Origin: Isoetes taiwanensis
Lineage: Eukaryota; Streptophyta; Lycopodiopsida; Isoetales; Isoetaceae
Reading direction: 5' to 3'
Length of the DNA: 64,000 bases
Assembly (NCBI GenBank): GCA_021234155.1
Contig: JAJEKV010000149.1
Location: 760,956-824,955 of the forward strand
Shown one piece after another: positions 33,326-44,290 of this stretch (positions within the stretch are counted from its first letter, which is position 1; every line of letters begins with the position of its first letter). A program made the translations under genes and the position numbers. The notes beneath the pieces were generated by a model. It was not told where the DNA came from. It saw only the letters and a list, made by a program, of their open reading frames with translations, and did not search any database.

Positions 33326-33582
33326 GCCCATGAATGGGCCTGTTAATCAAGGGAGCAAGGAGTAGGTGAAGCAAAGAGTATGTGTTTGGCACAAAATACA
33401 AGTTCAAGGCATTTGCTGACATAGGCATAAAGACAAAGATAACAGATCTGGAGAAAGAAAGAGCAATCGGTGCCACTGGTCTGTATTGCAGATCATGGTG
33501 TAGCAGTTATTGGGAGCTTCCAAAACAAGGTATGCCCATGCATCATTACCAATGTACTAGATCTCAACACAAAGAATCATGA
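33326..33582 (+). pseudogene. Unrecognised coding-like fragment (copy 2)
   Basis: 33,382-33,582 reads FGTKYKFKAFADIGIKTKI, a TDLEKERAIGATG stretch and on to a stop. It is the better preserved duplicate of 22,526-22,795. The family is unknown and no catalytic motif is visible. Confidence 0.3.
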
Positions 33583-33837
33583 GTTACATAATATTTGTCA
33601 TATGTTTTCATGGTCGGTGATTCACAAACAGTCCAATGCAAGTGGTTAGCAATTAAATTGTTTAACTATTACAACAAGCAGTCTGCTTATGAAGATATAT
33701 GTCATTTGTAGCGATGAGATCTGATTTCCTGGGATGCAATGCATGCAGGGTTTGCACAACATATGAACCCTTCATAACAACTGGATTTTTGCCTAGACAA
33801 ATCTTTAGGTCGTGCTTTACAATCTGAAATGGTATGT

Positions 33838-35056
33838 TACACGAGGCACTCTGTGGAAACAAAGACTTGAAATATATATTTACCTTATCCAATGTCTTTA
33901 GGTGAAATGTGTCGAGATATTTAAGGAGTTCTGTCAAACAAAGACAAAGCATTGGAAGCTAACTTGGAAACCAAACTCCTTCCGCCTGATGGAAAATAGA
34001 GATGGTCCTTAATAGCAGGGAGCCAACCACCTGAATCTGTATGTAAGATAGGCCACCAAGGAGGTGATTGCCAATGAAAAATGACCAGATCCATATTGGC
34101 AGAACAAGCCAAGGCAAACACCAAAGTCTTAGGCACCAACGACGTGGGAGGAAAACAATAGTTATTGAAACCAGTCCAAGAATGAGAAAAGGCATCAGGG
34201 GGTAAAGGCCAATTAGGAATAGGGTGCCAACAATTAAAGTTGAAAAGCTTGTGATTGGAGAGGTTAGCAAAACGATCAACATCATGAGGACCCCAGGCTT
34301 CATCAATGATGCGAAAAGCGGTCTGAGAAAGACTATAGTCATCAAAATCCTGTAACTTAGATAGATAATCAGCCCATTGGTTTCGACTTCTAGGAATCCA
34401 AGCAGGCCGCTTGAGGGAAATTTTATAATGGCATAAAGTTAAATGCGCAAGCAGAGAAAATGCAGCTCCAAGATGGGGGATCTGCCCTTGTTAAGGATAT
34501 AGAAAGCATTAAGCATATCCCCAAAGGCTATAACTTGAGAAGACCTCAAGAGGGCCCATGCTGGCTAAGAAAGATAAGGAGGGCTTCAAGTTCCCCAGCT
34601 GTAGAGGATGTTAATTCACTAGAAGTGGATAAAAGGCCAGAAAAGTTGAAGCAAGAACCAGACCCAACCACTAGCATCATAACGTAAAGAACTATACGGA
34701 GAAACAGATTTTGAAGGTAAGCAGAGTTCAAAATATCAAACCAATTCAACTAGGCATGGATTTTGGTATGCAGAAGTGAGGTAAGACGAAGATGTTGAGA
34801 CCCATAAATAATGGATGCATATAAAGAAAATAAATGGAAGGAGAGCAGCCTAACAAATGGGCCGAACACCAAGCGAAAAGAGTCCAACATTCCCATGAAA
34901 GAGGCCAGGCTGTGGCCATGTACATGCGTCCAAAGGCCTGGGTGAATGTCAACATGATGATAGCCCGTGTGTAAATCAATGGTGAAAACAAAATCCCCTC
35001 GGCGCAAGATAGAAAGCACATCTCTAATAGTCTCATACTTGAAAGTGGTCTACAAC
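33838..35056 (-). pseudogene. DIRS-type RT-RNase H remnant (copy 2)
   Basis: Duplicate of 23,047-24,256 with the same motif order on the minus strand: GDFVFTIDLHTGYHHV in 34,940-35,010, RNase H pieces, then frame-shifted counterparts of the WADYLSKL and DRFANLSNHQ segments, and a continuation with TELLKYLDTFHLKTLDKVN to 33,841. A three-base difference near 35,009 removes one residue relative to copy 1. Truncated at the same point and dead. Confidence 0.72.
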
Positions 35057-36315
35057 AGAAAGGATGTCTTTTCTGTCTTAAAGATATTTTAAACTTTTCA
35101 ACATTTTCTTTTCTGTCTTAAAGATATTTTAAACTTTTCAACATAACTTATGCTTACATGTTTATTCCAATTTGATGCTTACAGTGTAACCTCTGTGCTG
35201 CTATAATTTTGTGATGGGAAGCAATAAGGAAATAAATTTAGAATCTTATGTGAAGCAATAAGGAATTGAGTTTAAAATTTGAATTTCAATAGCATGAAAG
35301 ACATGGTAATAGAATGATATATGGAAAAAGATTCAACTTTAAATATGTTACACAAATTCTACATGGTTATTTATAAAATATTATTCCATTTTTCTGTCTA
35401 GGTAACATCATCTCAGGGCAAAAGGATACAATTGATGATCAGTGATAAATTGAGAGACCCAATGTACCTTTTGGCCCTTACACATTTACTATTATCATGC
35501 TAATCGTGTATTGGTTGGCTGCAGGTGCAGGTTCTCTCCTCTAATGGTCTCCATTTTGTTGTTAGAGTTGGCGTTAACGCGGAAGAGGATGGAATATCTT
35601 ATATCAAAATTCAAAGTTTACTTTACACTTTATACTTTCAAATTCAAAACTTCATAGATGTAAGATATAAGATGTATGATTTAAGTTTATAGATGTAAGA
35701 TTATATGACAAGACGTAACATTATATGACAAGATGTAAGATTATTCAAGTTTAAAGATATAAAACTATATGACAAGATGTAAGATTATTCAAGTTTATAG
35801 ATGTAAGATTATTTGACAAGTTATATGGGCTTTGGTTTGAAGAGTGCATGATGTGGCATGGCCTAAAAAACCGTATGCCATTGAATAAAGTGATCTTGCC
35901 TTGAACAAGGTTCTTTTAATGTAATTTTTTGCATAACTGTGACTGTAGTCTTGGCAAGAACATGTACGAAGAGGAGGATGAGGAGGAGGAGGAGCTTCTC
36001 TTTGGTTCTTTTTTTCTTCTTTAATTTATAGCTTGGAAAATATGATGACAATCGACTTATTTTGTTGTAAAGCATGTAAAAATGCCTATGGTGCTCTTGG
36101 TGCAAGTTGGGTGCTTAATGTGGAATTTATGGAAACCTTGGTGGCAATTTTCCCTTGAATTTTCCCTTGGTGGTAATCATCAAATTGTTTTATGGGTTGA
36201 ACTTCATCTTATTATGGGTTCTTAATGGCATACCATGTACAAATCTTGAAAATCTAAATGTTTTCATTGTCCTTTTTGAATTTTTGGGACTTGGGAAAAT
36301 GACAAGCACTTTAAG
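35057..36315. other. Non-coding stretch with short tandem repeats (copy 2)
   Basis: Duplicate of 24,257-25,528, including the 40-bp tandem doubling (from about 35,069), the gatgtaagatta minisatellite (35,650-35,820) and the purine-rich run near 35,970-35,997. No gene. Confidence 0.4.
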
Positions 36316-36407
36316 TACTACAAGAAATTTATCGCAGCGGCCAAGGCTGCCGCGAACATTTCTCTTTTTCAAAACTGTGCAGTTGGACCCGGTCTACAAC
36401 TGCAAGA
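36316..36407 (+). mobile_element. CACTA-like transposon terminus (copy 2)
   Basis: Same tactacaagaaatttatcgc start and GC-rich inverted motifs as at 25,529. No partner end was identified. Confidence 0.45.
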
Positions 36408-39400
36408 ACCATATAAATAGTCAAACGAATGTTTATTTACCATGCAACATCATTCATGTAAATCTTAAGATGTTATGCATGTTGGGTAGTTAAACACAAA
36501 TACGATCATCGGATGTGCACTTGCAAGTGTATAGGATGAATATGACTTCATTCTTGCCATTCATTTGTAGTCATGTGTAAGGTCAGTCACATTAGATGTT
36601 GAAAAAAGAAAAAAAAAATCTAAATGTTTTTGAAGTTCTCTTATGAGATTTTATGACTTTTTGGATGTTAATGGGAGAATGATAAACCAAGGTTAGTGAA
36701 AAAAAAAATGCTTAGTGAAAAAAAAAATGCTTATAACTTTCTGTTAATTGCAATTGAACAATAAAGGTCTTTGGAATCCTTTTAAACTACAATTATTGCG
36801 CCCCAAGGTTATATTTGGAAGGTTAAAAACTTAGTGCTTGAGAAATAGTCATTTCTTATCAAGTTGCCTTGAATATTTAACAATCATATCATAGATAATT
36901 AATTTATGAAAGTTGACTCTATTTAGTTTCTGCATCCACTATGCCCATGTCATCTTGTACCTTATCTTTTATATGGCATGTGCATAATGTTGTTGTATTG
37001 GCCAATTAAACTGTTGCTTGTGTGAAATGGTTGCGCATAGATAGCATTTGTGAATACTTGATCTTGTTTCAGATTGATAATTTCTAGTGACTCATGGTAC
37101 CACTTTCAAATCCTGCCAACACTTCATATAAGGTTCACAATGGTATGTTATTGCTGTTAGCACACAAGACATGTCCATGAACTCACCGCAATAAGACGGG
37201 ACTCAAAACATGTCCATGTATTCTTCTTTTCGTTAGCTTGTCTCGGTCCAAGCAACTTGGCGATGGGAACAAAATGTGTCGACCAACATTCCGATCATGA
37301 TTCAAAGAACCCTTCACGTTTTAATTCTGGCCGCGGTCGGACTAAGTTACTTGGAACTTCCATTTGTTCTTGCCCTGTCGGCTAAACTTTTAGCTCTTAG
37401 GTTTTTGTAGCTAGTGCTTAATGCATAGTTTTAATAAACAAACGCGATACCATATGAGCGGTATAAGAGCCGACCTTCTCTTATAATGAGAGCCGCGAAA
37501 TTCTTTTCTTAAAAGCGGATACCAAGTCTCGGGTTCCTCCCGGCATCAAGTTTTACACACACTTGCCGGATATACGCTTCGTGAATAAGTTAGCAATGCA
37601 ATCATGTCCTCAATCGAGATTTTATAGCAAAACAAGCAAGATATACAGTTTAGTCAAATAACAAAGTTTATCGGTTCTGCGGGGTATCAACGAAATCTTC
37701 GGACCAACTTTAAGGCTCGTTTTTTAAACACGTAGATTGCTCTCTTTGATCTTGAGCCAAAATATCGTAGGCGTATTGAAGAGTCGCGCCAATCCACGAG
37801 GTTGGGTGGAATTTTACAATGGATTTTTTAGACAACGAGGTGGCCTCTATGTATCATTTGCGCACCAACAATTATATTATATCATTTGCATGTAATCCAC
37901 GACAGAGATCAAAGAGACCGCCTTTATGATATTGGTTTGGAATCGCATGCTAGAACCGAAATGCAAGCTTTGGTTAGAGCTCAAGCTCGGATTCGAGCTA
38001 GAAGAGTAAGAACTATTTAAGATCAGCTTGCATTTCGAGAGACAAATTTTCACAAAGATATACTGGTAATTTTCTTTATTCAATCTCTACGTTTTTATTC
38101 AAGAATCAAACATTCTCGCTTGACTTTGCTTAGATTTTTTGTCCATTCATGTTTTAAGCTCAAAAACGCTAAGAATCATAACAATTTGTTGCAAAATTAT
38201 GCCTAATTACGTTCTTGAGTTCCAGAAACTTACCATCCAAGATTTAGACAAATTTTCTTCGATTTGTGTCCCCGATCGTAACTTGCTGCTCTTTTTGATC
38301 TGGATTAAACAAATGTCGATGAAGAGGGCTTCAAGATTGGAATCATAGCCTTCTTAAAAGGAAGCGACCGCTGATAAAAGAGAATGGGCTCTTGAAAAAA
38401 TAGAGCAACCCAATCCAAGAATCCACCCGAATTAAGCCGATTCTTTATCTAGCTCTTGTCGAAGTTTGAACCCCGCGACAGTCGTCCTTGGAGGCAACAC
38501 GACTAGATTCTGCCCCCAACTCAAACTCCATCCCAACAACTCCCTAGAACATAAGGTGCGCAAGAAATTCCCGCAAGGAAAAACAGAGAAATGACAACTA
38601 TTTGCATAAAAATTAAATGTAAAGGCGTGTTTTGCGGTTGATATCTAAGCGCCAGACGTCTCCAAGTTACAGTTGCAAAGCTCCAAGCCCGAATAACATG
38701 AGGGCAATCTTGTCCACCGCCAAGAAATACCGCTTTTAAGATCGCGAGAAAACACAGGCTGCATATTCAAGAGACCCCAGCGGCTTCTCAAGCAAGACGA
38801 CGCGATGATGGCGATTTGTGAAGCCAAAGCTATGAGTCCACGCAGGGGCGGATTGAGCGGGCGGATTGCTTGTCGCGGTCGGCCGGATTGTTTGCACAAA
38901 GATCGCCTAACCGCCCGGCATCAAAGATCGCTGGTCAACCTCCGAGCCATATCGCTCCGCCATAAATGCCTAATCGCCATAAATGCTCGCCATAAATGCC
39001 TAATCTGAAATAAATCACGAAACCCATAACGTGTCATGAAAATAGAATTAGTAAGGAAGAAATTAGGCCGGGCCAGAAAAATGTATCTGCCTTATAATAG
39101 GAAGGATAGATGACCTTTGGATTTTTTTATGGCATAACACAATGAATTGCACCGTATAATTGACCTTTTGCTATATTTGAAGATGAATGACGCAATTGTG
39201 GCACAAAAATTAATTATGATAAATATTAAATCTTTGAAAAAATATCGTGCATTTCTGGAAATCGATTTAGGGCATTCAAGCCCTAGTTTCTTACGAAGCA
39301 TGATGGCCGATATGTTTGGAGCCAAGAAGATTGTCCAAATGACCTATTGATGCCGAAATATAAGATGCCACATGGCTTGATTTGTTACAAAATAGATGCA

Positions 39401-40388
39401 GATAATTGCCAGATTTGCTGCTGAATACATAGTTTCATGGGATGATCTGGCTATGTAAAAATAGTGCATGGCATCATTTCTTGCCGTTTTGCATTTTGAA
39501 ATGGCTTCACATAGCTATACTGTGATCTACACTGTGGCACAAGGTACGGTTTTTGCAGATAGATGTCATATAATATATCTGGATAAATCTTTAGTCTGGG
39601 TAATGCTCTTAATCTGTGGGTGCAGAGCTGATGTATCCATTTGATATATCCACTGTCTGCTCTAATGCCAGCTTGTATATGACAGGCTTGTCTCCAAAAA
39701 ATGGAAGCCCAAGGATTGGAGTAGACCGTTCTACTGTGAACAGGTGGTTCGTACTTATTTGACATTGTTTCCCAGATTTTATAGCACGATTGCATGGCAG
39801 TGCTTTGTAGCTATGGTGAAGCATGTTGGCTATAATGCCTTGGACGAATGCAGTGGTAGGCCAAACAAATAGCTGGCATGTTGGCGAAGATCAGGATGAC
39901 AACTAATGCCACAATATGGATCGAGCAAATGCATTCGACTACTTTATGGAGTGCGAAAATAAGGTCAGATATAATAGTAGGTGAAATGCTTATTGGTACA
40001 TGGATATGAGCGAAATCTACGATATTAGTTAATCGGTTGCCTATCTTTAAGATCACGAGAGAAGCAAAGGCATTTCGAGGCGACTTTTAATTCTTGATAT
40101 AATGAGTTCTGCTTGAATTAGTTATGCTGGATTGATAGCCATAGCTACCTGATAAGTTCATATGAGGAAGTATTTTGGTTCTAAGATGTCTAGGTAAATG
40201 CTTCCCAGAAGAGTTGAAGCCTTGAGTTATATTTTATAGCATGTGGGTATGTGAATTAATAATGAAACTTTTACCACAATCTGTGGGCATGTGAAGATAG
40301 ATAGATATGCTCTTAAAATTTAACATAATAATTTTCTATTCTATATGTTTTTCTTATAAATACTATTATGAACAGATGCATGAATTAA
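36408..40388. other. Unassigned sequence (copy 2)
   Basis: Duplicate of 25,621-29,557. A 114-codon minus-strand frame at 39,451-39,795 (with NKYEPPVHSRTVYSNPWASI) is open here but interrupted in copy 1. It resembles no family I know and may be chance. Nothing else is recognised. Confidence 0.3.
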
Positions 40389-40559
40389 GATATCTTTCTA
40401 GAACTCTTAGTATACAATTGGGAAGTTTGATAGGTTGTAAGTTTAGTAAGGACCTTGGTACTTTTCTGTCTTAAGCTTTCCTATGCAAGATTTTTTAAAC
40501 TTTTGTCATTTCAATTAAGCTGTCAATTTTGGCTTCATTGACATTATGCTTTTAACAGT

Positions 40560-40731
40560 CAGATAAAGAGCCACCTTCACAACCTAGCAGGCCGATGCCC
40601 TTGATGGCAAATAATTTGAATGGTGATTCTGTCATTGACAAGGCTGAGCTGAGAAGCCCAGTTTCAGTTTTGGATATCCCATTCCTGGATGGAAACCCAA
40701 GTCCTGTTGGACATAAAGAGTCGTCTAACTG
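40560..40731 (+). pseudogene. Exon-like fragment with SPVSVLD motif
   Basis: After a pyrimidine-rich tract and acceptor ttttaacag (40,550-40,558), the frame reads KEPPSQPSRPMPLMANNLNG and then SPVSVLDIPFLDGNPSPVG before a stop at 40,729-40,731. The SPVSVLD...PSPV pattern resembles a conserved motif of plant TON1-recruiting-motif (TRM)/DUF4378 proteins, which act in cortical microtubule organisation. Only this one exon is visible, just right of the duplication end, so it is probably a captured or abandoned exon. Identification is tentative. Confidence 0.4.
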
Positions 40732-40983
40732 ACCTTCAAGGTATGATCAATTTGTGCCGTCTAATTTCAGGAAGAATTTTGTTTCTGTTACATATGCATA
40801 TGAGGGTCCAGTTCTCACATATTGGCTCCATTTACACAGAGGTTTGTGTCCATCTCATGGAATTGGACAACAGCCAGTCAGTTTATACATAGGCTCTGGA
40901 TTTGAAGACCACAGATGCAGCGAAACTTGCTGAAAGCCAAAGCCATGCATTTAAGAAAGGCTATAAGAAAGATATTTCTGTCA

Positions 40984-41470
40984 GCAACACCTTACTTGAC
41001 TTGTGTTAAATATGGCTCACTTGCAGAGGCATGAAATGTTTTTGACAAGATGCCACTCTGAGATGTTGTTACATCACTAGTTTCAGGATACGCAGAAAAT
41101 GGATTTGGCATGGAAGCAGAAGTGAAACAGAAAATCTCCAAATGTCACCTTTGCTTGCTGCTTGAAAGTTTGTGGTAGTATGGCAGAAATAGACAGGGGC
41201 TGAGCATGCATAAGCAAGTTATTAATATGGGAAATGGAAAGAGATCCTTTTGTTGGCAACATGCTGGTTGACATGTATGCCAAATGCAGTCTGCTTGTTG
41301 AAGCAAAGGAAGTCTTTGACTCGCTGCCAAGTCGGGATGTTATTTTCGAAATAGTCTCATGGTATACAGAAAATGGGCCTGCAGTAGAAGCTTTGGATTC
41401 TTTGATCAAATCAAGCTGATGGCATTCTCCCAAATATAGTCACTTTCGTTTGTGCTTAAAACAGTAAATA
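40984..41470 (+). pseudogene. PPR protein pseudogene fragment
   Basis: Several PPR motifs of the P-L-S type can be read. 41,005-41,100 gives NVFDKMPL, a stop, then DVVTSLVSGYAENG. 41,234-41,419 gives ERDPFVGNMLVDMYAKCSLL, EAKEVFDSLPSRDVI, then after a small break SWYTENGPAVEALDS. The VDMYAKC...A..VFD.LP.RDV signature is diagnostic of PPR proteins that bind organellar RNA. Full proteins hold more than 10 repeats; here about three remain, with in-frame stops, no organelle-targeting start and no C-terminal E/DYW domain. A dead fragment in transposon-rich DNA. Confidence 0.8.
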
Positions 41471-42705
41471 TCCATTGGATTGGATTGAAACTCTGTGGAT
41501 ATGTCAGTTTTTTCTAGAGGAAGATGGATAAAGGCGTAAACGAACGGGCAAAAAATGCGTTACGATGCTTGGTAAGTGCATTTAGAAGGTTTTGAAAAAT
41601 AACTTTTAGTTATTTGCTTATGGTTTTGCATTTGTTTTGGGTTTTCATGAAACTTGGTTCATTTTACTCGAACCGAACAGGATGAGAAACCCAATTTGTC
41701 TATAATCAAGGGGACAACAGCCAAGGATGTATTGGAAGATGAGTATTGATTTATCGAAACCCTGATACCTTCAGAAGGGTGAGGCTATTGCCATTACACA
41801 TCTGGTGTTATATATCAAATCTTGTTTTTAAATAAAAAATATTCAGTTTGAACCCTGTTCTTTTAGACCTTGTGCTCCAAATGTTGCCTTCTATCTCCCC
41901 TAATTAAAAGAAATGAGTCATTGAAGTAATATTGTCTTATACAATGAAATCTTCAATAATCATTACATACAACAACATACTTTGTAATCAAACATGTTCC
42001 AAAGCATTTAAATTTATTGTGCTAATATATTGTGGTCAAATATCATGCTCCAATGTCATATGACGAAATTCACACATGAAGCATTATTAAATATCATATA
42101 TACGATTGCAAAATCGTATCAATTAACTATCTGAAATCATAGGAAAAAAGTCATAGTAATAGATTTAAACCATGGCAATTTGCCACGTTATATGTTGTCC
42201 ATCAATTACTACAAAATATCAGCCATTTTAAATTGCTAGAAAAACTAAATAAAATAATTATGTTATATTACCATGGAGAAAAATAGGGTGAAAAAAATGA
42301 TATTAGCATATTTAAACTAAGTACATTTACCACATTGTGTCTTCGTAATTAATCACTATAAAGCACCATGAAAATTAACTACTGTAAATCATCATGATAA
42401 TTATGCACTTAAAATTACCACGCCAATATAATGAAGAACATAGATGTGATCAAATACCGCCTACTAAACCGACATACTAAACCATAGTACATATCATATA
42501 GTTTAAGTTGTTACAAAGACCAATTAAGTTTACCATGTTCCAAAGCCATGTCACAAAACAATTTTAGCTTACCATCTTAGAAAAATATATTGATGAACCA
42601 TATTAGGTAACTAGACATGGTTTGTAAACTTTTGAACCCACTAACATGTAAATTATTTATGGATTTAATTTTCACCAACAAACCATGGAAAAAAAATCAT
42701 ATTGG
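41471..42705. other. AT-rich stretch without a gene
   Basis: About 1.2 kb of low-G+C sequence with loosely repeated words (tcaaatatcat, taccatg, aattac). No coding frame, tRNA or clear terminal repeat. It ends at attgg before gypsy pol resumes at 42,706. Confidence 0.5.
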
Positions 42706-43887
42706 TTCAATTTTGGGGGCCTTGTTAGAGTTACAAGAACAACCTATTGCTCCTGAGATCCAGAAAGTATTGGATGAGTTTTCTGATGTGTTTCCTAAGA
42801 ATTGCCTCCACATAGAATGGTAGATCATGAGATAGAACTTGTTCCTGGGGCTGAACACACATCAAGGCCACCATATAGATTTCATGCATTAGAGATGGCT
42901 AAATTGAAGAAACAATTAGCGGAATTATTGGAACAAGGGTTTATACGGCCGAGTGTTTCTCCATTTGGTGCGCCAGTTTTGTTTGAAAAAAAAGAAAGAA
43001 GGGACATTAAGGTTGTGTATTGATTACCGCATGCTTAACCAGATTATAGTGAAGAATAGATATGCATTGCCTAGGGTTGATGAGTTATTTGATCAGTTGG
43101 GACAAGCTAAGTATTTCACAAAAGAAATTGATTTACGATCTGGATATCATCAGATCCGGATCAAGGATACAGATATTTATAAGACTGGACACGCGACGGA
43201 CATTACGAGTTCGTTGTAATGCCCTTTGGGTTGACAAATGCTCCTGCCACTTTTATGCGCCTAATGAACGAGATATTCCGATCTTTCCTGGATAAGTTTA
43301 TATTGGGTTTCTTTGATGATATTTTGGTATATTCCAGGACATTAGAGGAGCATGTGGAACATGTAAAACAGACATTAGCTATTTTGCGACGAGAGAAGTT
43401 GTATGGTAAGTTATCTAAGTGTTCTTTTGCACAAACTAGATTGGTATATCTTGGGCATGTAATTTCGAAAAGGGATTAGAGCGGATCCTTTTTAAGATTG
43501 AGGCAGTTAGGGATTGGCCCACACCAAAGACGGTGAAAGAGGTAAGATTATTCTTGGGGTTAGCGGGGTATTACCGCAAATTTGTTCCTAAATTTGCAAA
43601 GATTGCTGCTCCTTTGACTTCTTTGTTGGGTAAGAAGAATGATTTGCATTAGACTAATAGTTGTCAGGAAAGTTTTCAAAAGTTAAAGGATGTTTTGATT
43701 AGTGCACCGCTTTTAAGGATTACGTACATGAATATACCCTTCCATGTAGTCACCGATGCTTCGGAAAGCTATAGGAGGAGTCTTGCTGCAGGATGGCCGA
43801 GTTTGTGCTTATATATCTCGTAAGTTGTCTCCTGCTCAACAAAATTACCCAGTGCATGATCTGGAAATGTTGGCTATTATCCATGCC
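42706..43887 (+). pseudogene. Chromodomain gypsy pol, part 1 (RT and start of RNase H)
   Basis: Plus-strand frames read GSILGALLELQEQPIAPEIQ and EFSDVFPKN (linker before RT), VDHEIELVPGAEHTSRPPYR (RT start, 42,820-42,885), [19 protein letters not shown], then after a shift [20 protein letters not shown] (43,013-43,072), [16 protein letters not shown] with the first catalytic Asp, [20 protein letters not shown] (43,219-43,278) and [10 protein letters not shown] (catalytic DD at 43,315-43,320). The RNase H start has DGRVCAYISRKLSP and PVHDLEMLAII up to 43,884, where an insertion breaks it. About four frame shifts and one stop are visible. It copies element RNA to DNA when intact. Probably continuous with the protease at 21.5 kb. 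Confidence 0.85.
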
Positions 43888-44290
43888 AACACAAACCATT
43901 ACACAAACCATTACATTACACACCTTAAAATTAAATTCCCCCTTAAACCCCCTTTTGTTTGGGTGCATATTCACACGGGGGGGTGACTCTCTCGCAACGA
44001 GAGTCATTTGGATAGGCATATTCACCCCTTATTCCTTAATCTACACCGTACATAAAATTCCTCGTTTGTGGGGTATGGATGTATAGAAATTGTGATACTG
44101 TATAACAAGATTTGAAAAATACTATAAGATTTCAGGTAATATACTATATGGTGTTAATTTTGTACGTGCAAAACATAATTATAGGGGCTCTCGCTGCCCT
44201 ACGTCACCCCCCCGTGTGAATATGCACCCAAACAAAAGGGGGTTTAAGGGGGAATTTAATTTTAAGGTGTGTAATGTAATGGTTTGTGTT
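43888..44290. mobile_element. 403-bp MITE-like element with about 88-100 bp inverted ends
   Basis: The left end 43,888-43,987 (aacacaaaccattac...cacgggggggtgac) is the reverse complement of the right end 44,203-44,290, apart from a 12-bp internal doubling (acaaaccattac) on the left. The ends therefore pair for almost 90 bp and leave a core of about 215 bp. No frame of its own is credible. It sits exactly at the left edge of the insertion in gypsy RNase H. I could not find a convincing target duplication, so the superfamily is open. Confidence 0.75.

Larger units (their letters stand above)
29558..40388 (+). repeat. 10.8-kb direct duplication, copy 2
   Basis: Starts at the same LINE base as copy 1 and ends with gcatgaattaa before unique sequence at 40,389. 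It contains a second set of everything in copy 1. The offset to copy 1 drifts from 10,803 to 10,787 and then 10,831 bp because of small indels. It could be a real recent tandem duplication or an assembly duplication of two haplotypes; sequence alone cannot tell. Confidence 0.9.
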
